From JAAYCI01 sp964370295 (lineage in GTDB: Bacteria; Bacillota; Clostridia; Oscillospirales; Ruminococcaceae), in the NCBI GenBank assembly GCA_964370295.1, contig CAYJIR010000004.1, positions 1 to 64,000 of the forward strand: a DNA stretch of 64,000 nt, given 5' to 3'. Below the pieces are notes generated by a model. It had not been told where the DNA came from and ran no database searches. It saw nothing but the letters and a program-made list of their open reading frames with translations. Position numbers and translations under genes: made by a program. This document shows positions 62,223 to 64,000 of this stretch, piece after piece; positions within the stretch are counted from its first letter, which is position 1; the number at the start of each line of letters is the position of its first letter.

Positions 62223-63791
62223 ATGGCGCAACAAGTGGACAATACAACACTTTCGGGGCAAGCCAATGGTTTATTTGCAAAACCACATGAGCAGAAAGGC
62301 CTTTATGAAGCAGGGACAAACGCAGCAGAACCCAGCGGCGATTCCTCCAATCCCCCAAAAAGTGATAATCCTTTCGAAGTGGGCACGAATGCCTCCGATA
62401 CCCCCAAAGAAGAAAGAAAAAGAGACGCCAAAGTGCGTATACGCGTGGCAGCCACCATGTTGATTGCCACCGCCTCGATAGACGCCCCGGAAAACGGTGG
62501 CCAAGAGGTTACCCGCGACATGATAGAACAGGCTCTTGTGCAAAACAAGGTAGTTTTTGGTGTTTTAGAAGAGGGCATGGCACAATTGTTGCAACCCCTT
62601 TACGACACAGAAGTCACCATTGCAAAAGGGACGCCGGCCGTAGATGGAAAAGATGGCTACTGCGAAGAATTTTTTGAGCGCGACGTGCAGATGAATTTTG
62701 TGGAAAAAGAAGACGGAACCGTGAATTATAAGGAACTTGGCCTAATACAAGACGTTCCGGCAGGCTCGCTGATTTGTAAAATCATCCCCCCCACAGAGGG
62801 CATCCCCGGCACCAATGTGCTCGGCAAACCTATAGGCGTAAAAAGCGGCAAAAAGGCCTTGCCGCCAACCGGAACAGGCATACGCCTCACCGAAGACGGC
62901 ACACAAGCTGTGGCCGCAGTTTCCGGCAATCTTGTGTTTCAAAACGGCCGCTTCACTGTCGAAGAAATTTTGCGTGTTAACGAAGTTAACTATGACATTG
63001 GCAACATCACTTTTTCGGGTGATGTACATGTAACCGGTGATGTTTTAGACGGTTTTGAAATTCACAGTGGCGGTGATATCCGCATTTCCGGGCGTGTGGG
63101 CCATGCAACACTGCATGCTAAGGGCAGCATCCACTTAGAACATGGTATCAACGGCACGGGCAAAGGCGAAGTAATTGCGCAAAAATCGGTGCATGCCGGG
63201 TTTATTGAAAATTGCCATGTGGTAGCCGGCGAGGATGTTATAACGGGCTCGATCATCCACAGCACGGTAGAATGCGAGGGTAACATCCTTGTAACAGACG
63301 GGCACGGCATTATCAGCGGAGGTAAAATCACCGCCATGGTTTCCATCTCTGCCAATGAAATTGGAAACGACACTTATACGCGCAACCACTTAACGGTGGG
63401 TATAACGCCCAAACTATTGCATCAGCGCACACACTGCTTGGAGCAAATAGCCTCTTTAGAAAAATCCTTGGATGACATGAATAAAAACGCTGCCTATGTG
63501 CAACAAACCATTGCCCAAAATCGACCGGTTTCTGAAGAGCGCATCGCCTTGTTGCAACGCACAAAACTGGCGTTGCCCATTTCACAACGCAAACTGGAGC
63601 AATTACAAACACAGCTGGCCGAGATAGATGAACTTATGAATTCCTACGGAGATTCTTTCATTTCTGCCAACACGCTTTATCCCCCCACGCGTATCACCAT
63701 TGGAAGTTTACACACCAATTTAGAAGACACCTACAATATGGTTCGCATATATGTCAACTCTGAAGGTGAATTGCACGTGGGCACGCGTTAG
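62223..63791 (+). CDS. Flagellar assembly protein A (FapA, DUF342)
   Basis: 522 residues. The N-terminal region is polar; the FapA domain has IPPTEGIPGTNVLGKPI, GIRLTEDGTQAVAAVSG and the beta-helix segment (FSGDVHVTGDVLDGFEIHSG, GDIRISGRVG). The C-terminal QTKLALPISQRKLEQLQTQ is coiled coil. DUF342 proteins occur near flagellar and chemotaxis genes; function poorly known. The ATG follows AAAGGGGCC with spacing 6. Confidence 0.88.
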   Translation: MAQQVDNTTLSGQANGLFAKPHEQKGLYEAGTNAAEPSGDSSNPPKSDNPFEVGTNASDTPKEERKRDAKVRIRVAATMLIATASIDAPENGGQEVTRDMIEQALVQNKVVFGVLEEGMAQLLQPLYDTEVTIAKGTPAVDGKDGYCEEFFERDVQMNFVEKEDGTVNYKELGLIQDVPAGSLICKIIPPTEGIPGTNVLGKPIGVKSGKKALPPTGTGIRLTEDGTQAVAAVSGNLVFQNGRFTVEEILRVNEVNYDIGNITFSGDVHVTGDVLDGFEIHSGGDIRISGRVGHATLHAKGSIHLEHGINGTGKGEVIAQKSVHAGFIENCHVVAGEDVITGSIIHSTVECEGNILVTDGHGIISGGKITAMVSISANEIGNDTYTRNHLTVGITPKLLHQRTHCLEQIASLEKSLDDMNKNAAYVQQTIAQNRPVSEERIALLQRTKLALPISQRKLEQLQTQLAEIDELMNSYGDSFISANTLYPPTRITIGSLHTNLEDTYNMVRIYVNSEGELHVGTR

Positions 63792-63857
63792 TTCATCCTT
63801 TTATTGCTCCGCCTCATTTTATACAAAAACAACACTTTAGGTGGAGGGGTATCTGAT

Positions 63858-64000
63858 ATGATTGTTTTAAGCTATGTATTAATTTTTGTAGCCAAAGTGT
63901 TCGAGGTATCTTTAACCACGGTGCGCAATGTGCTTATCATCCGTGGCGAAAAGGGAAAAGGAGCCATCATTGCCTTTTTCGAGGCTTTGGTTTGGGTCAT
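63858..64000 (+). CDS. DUF5698/UPF0316 membrane protein, cut by window edge
   Basis: 47 codons visible. MIVLSYVLIFVAKVFEVSLTTVR and GEKGKGAIIAFFEALVW are the start of the UPF0316/DUF5698 family of small membrane proteins (often DUF2179-containing). RBS GGAGGGG before ATG. The gene continues beyond 64000. Confidence 0.85.
   Translation, partial: MIVLSYVLIFVAKVFEVSLTTVRNVLIIRGEKGKGAIIAFFEALVWV

Overview
The window looks like a scaffold piece (three 100-N gaps) of a moderate-GC, flagellated, anaerobic Gram-positive bacterium of the class Clostridia. The evidence is the rimP-nusA-ylxR-ylxQ-infB-rbfA-nrnA-truB-ribF order, a T-box leader, ferredoxin-dependent 2-oxoacid oxidoreductase genes, strong purine-rich ribosome binding sites, and a Bacillus/Clostridium-type flagellar cluster with FlgM, FliW/CsrA, FliY, CheC and CheD. 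Family or genus cannot be fixed from the sequence alone.

Region 1 (1-8858, minus strand): a truncated initiator tRNA gene with its own promoter, then one long translation/ribosome-maturation operon read from a promoter at 8830-8858 through rimP, nusA, rnpM(ylxR), ylxQ, infB, rbfA, nrnA, truB and ribF.

Region 2 (8881-17767, minus strand): a metabolic island. A ParA/MinD-like NTPase, a four-subunit 2-oxoacid:ferredoxin oxidoreductase (delta, alpha, beta, gamma), an XRE-cupin regulator and an AMP-forming acyl-CoA ligase form one operon. Downstream a separate promoter and T-box riboswitch (specifier tentatively CTC, Leu) precede an 844-residue fusion of a TIM-barrel isomerase-like domain with a second acyl-CoA ligase. 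Together these could interconvert acids, acyl-CoAs and 2-oxoacids, possibly for branched-chain amino acid synthesis by reductive carboxylation.

Region 3 (17791-25300): a cysteine-synthase-like PLP enzyme, a DivIVA-like coiled-coil protein, a TtcA-type tRNA thiolase, the divergent rplM-rpsI operon with an L13-type leader, a MATE transporter, and a ParA-ComFB gene pair whose ComFB carries a minisatellite-encoded N-terminal tail.

Region 4 (25411-63791, plus strand): an almost continuous flagellar/chemotaxis cluster. A SigD-like promoter starts flgM-flgN-flgK-flgL-DUF6470-fliW-csrA. A convergent orphan gene (30598-31206) interrupts the run, then an FlgN-like gene, an unusually long fliD and fliS. 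After a terminator, a new promoter starts flgB-flgC-fliE-fliF-fliG-fliH-fliI-fliJ-fliK-flgD-TIGR02530-flgE-flbD-motA-motB-fliM-fliY-cheY-fliO-fliP-fliQ-fliR-flhB-flhA-sigD-flgF/G-flgG-cheC-cheD-fapA. A truncated DUF5698/UPF0316 gene ends the window. Flagellin, fliL, flhF, flhG, cheA, cheW and cheB are not in the window. Several intercistronic gaps in this cluster carry strong hairpins without T-tracts.

Main points of interest: the T-box/2-oxoacid oxidoreductase/ligase island, the ParA-ComFB pair, the nested inverted repeats between flgE and flbD, an Fn3-like extension on FlgD, an enlarged MotA loop coinciding with absence of fliL, and the association of all three assembly gaps with short repeats.
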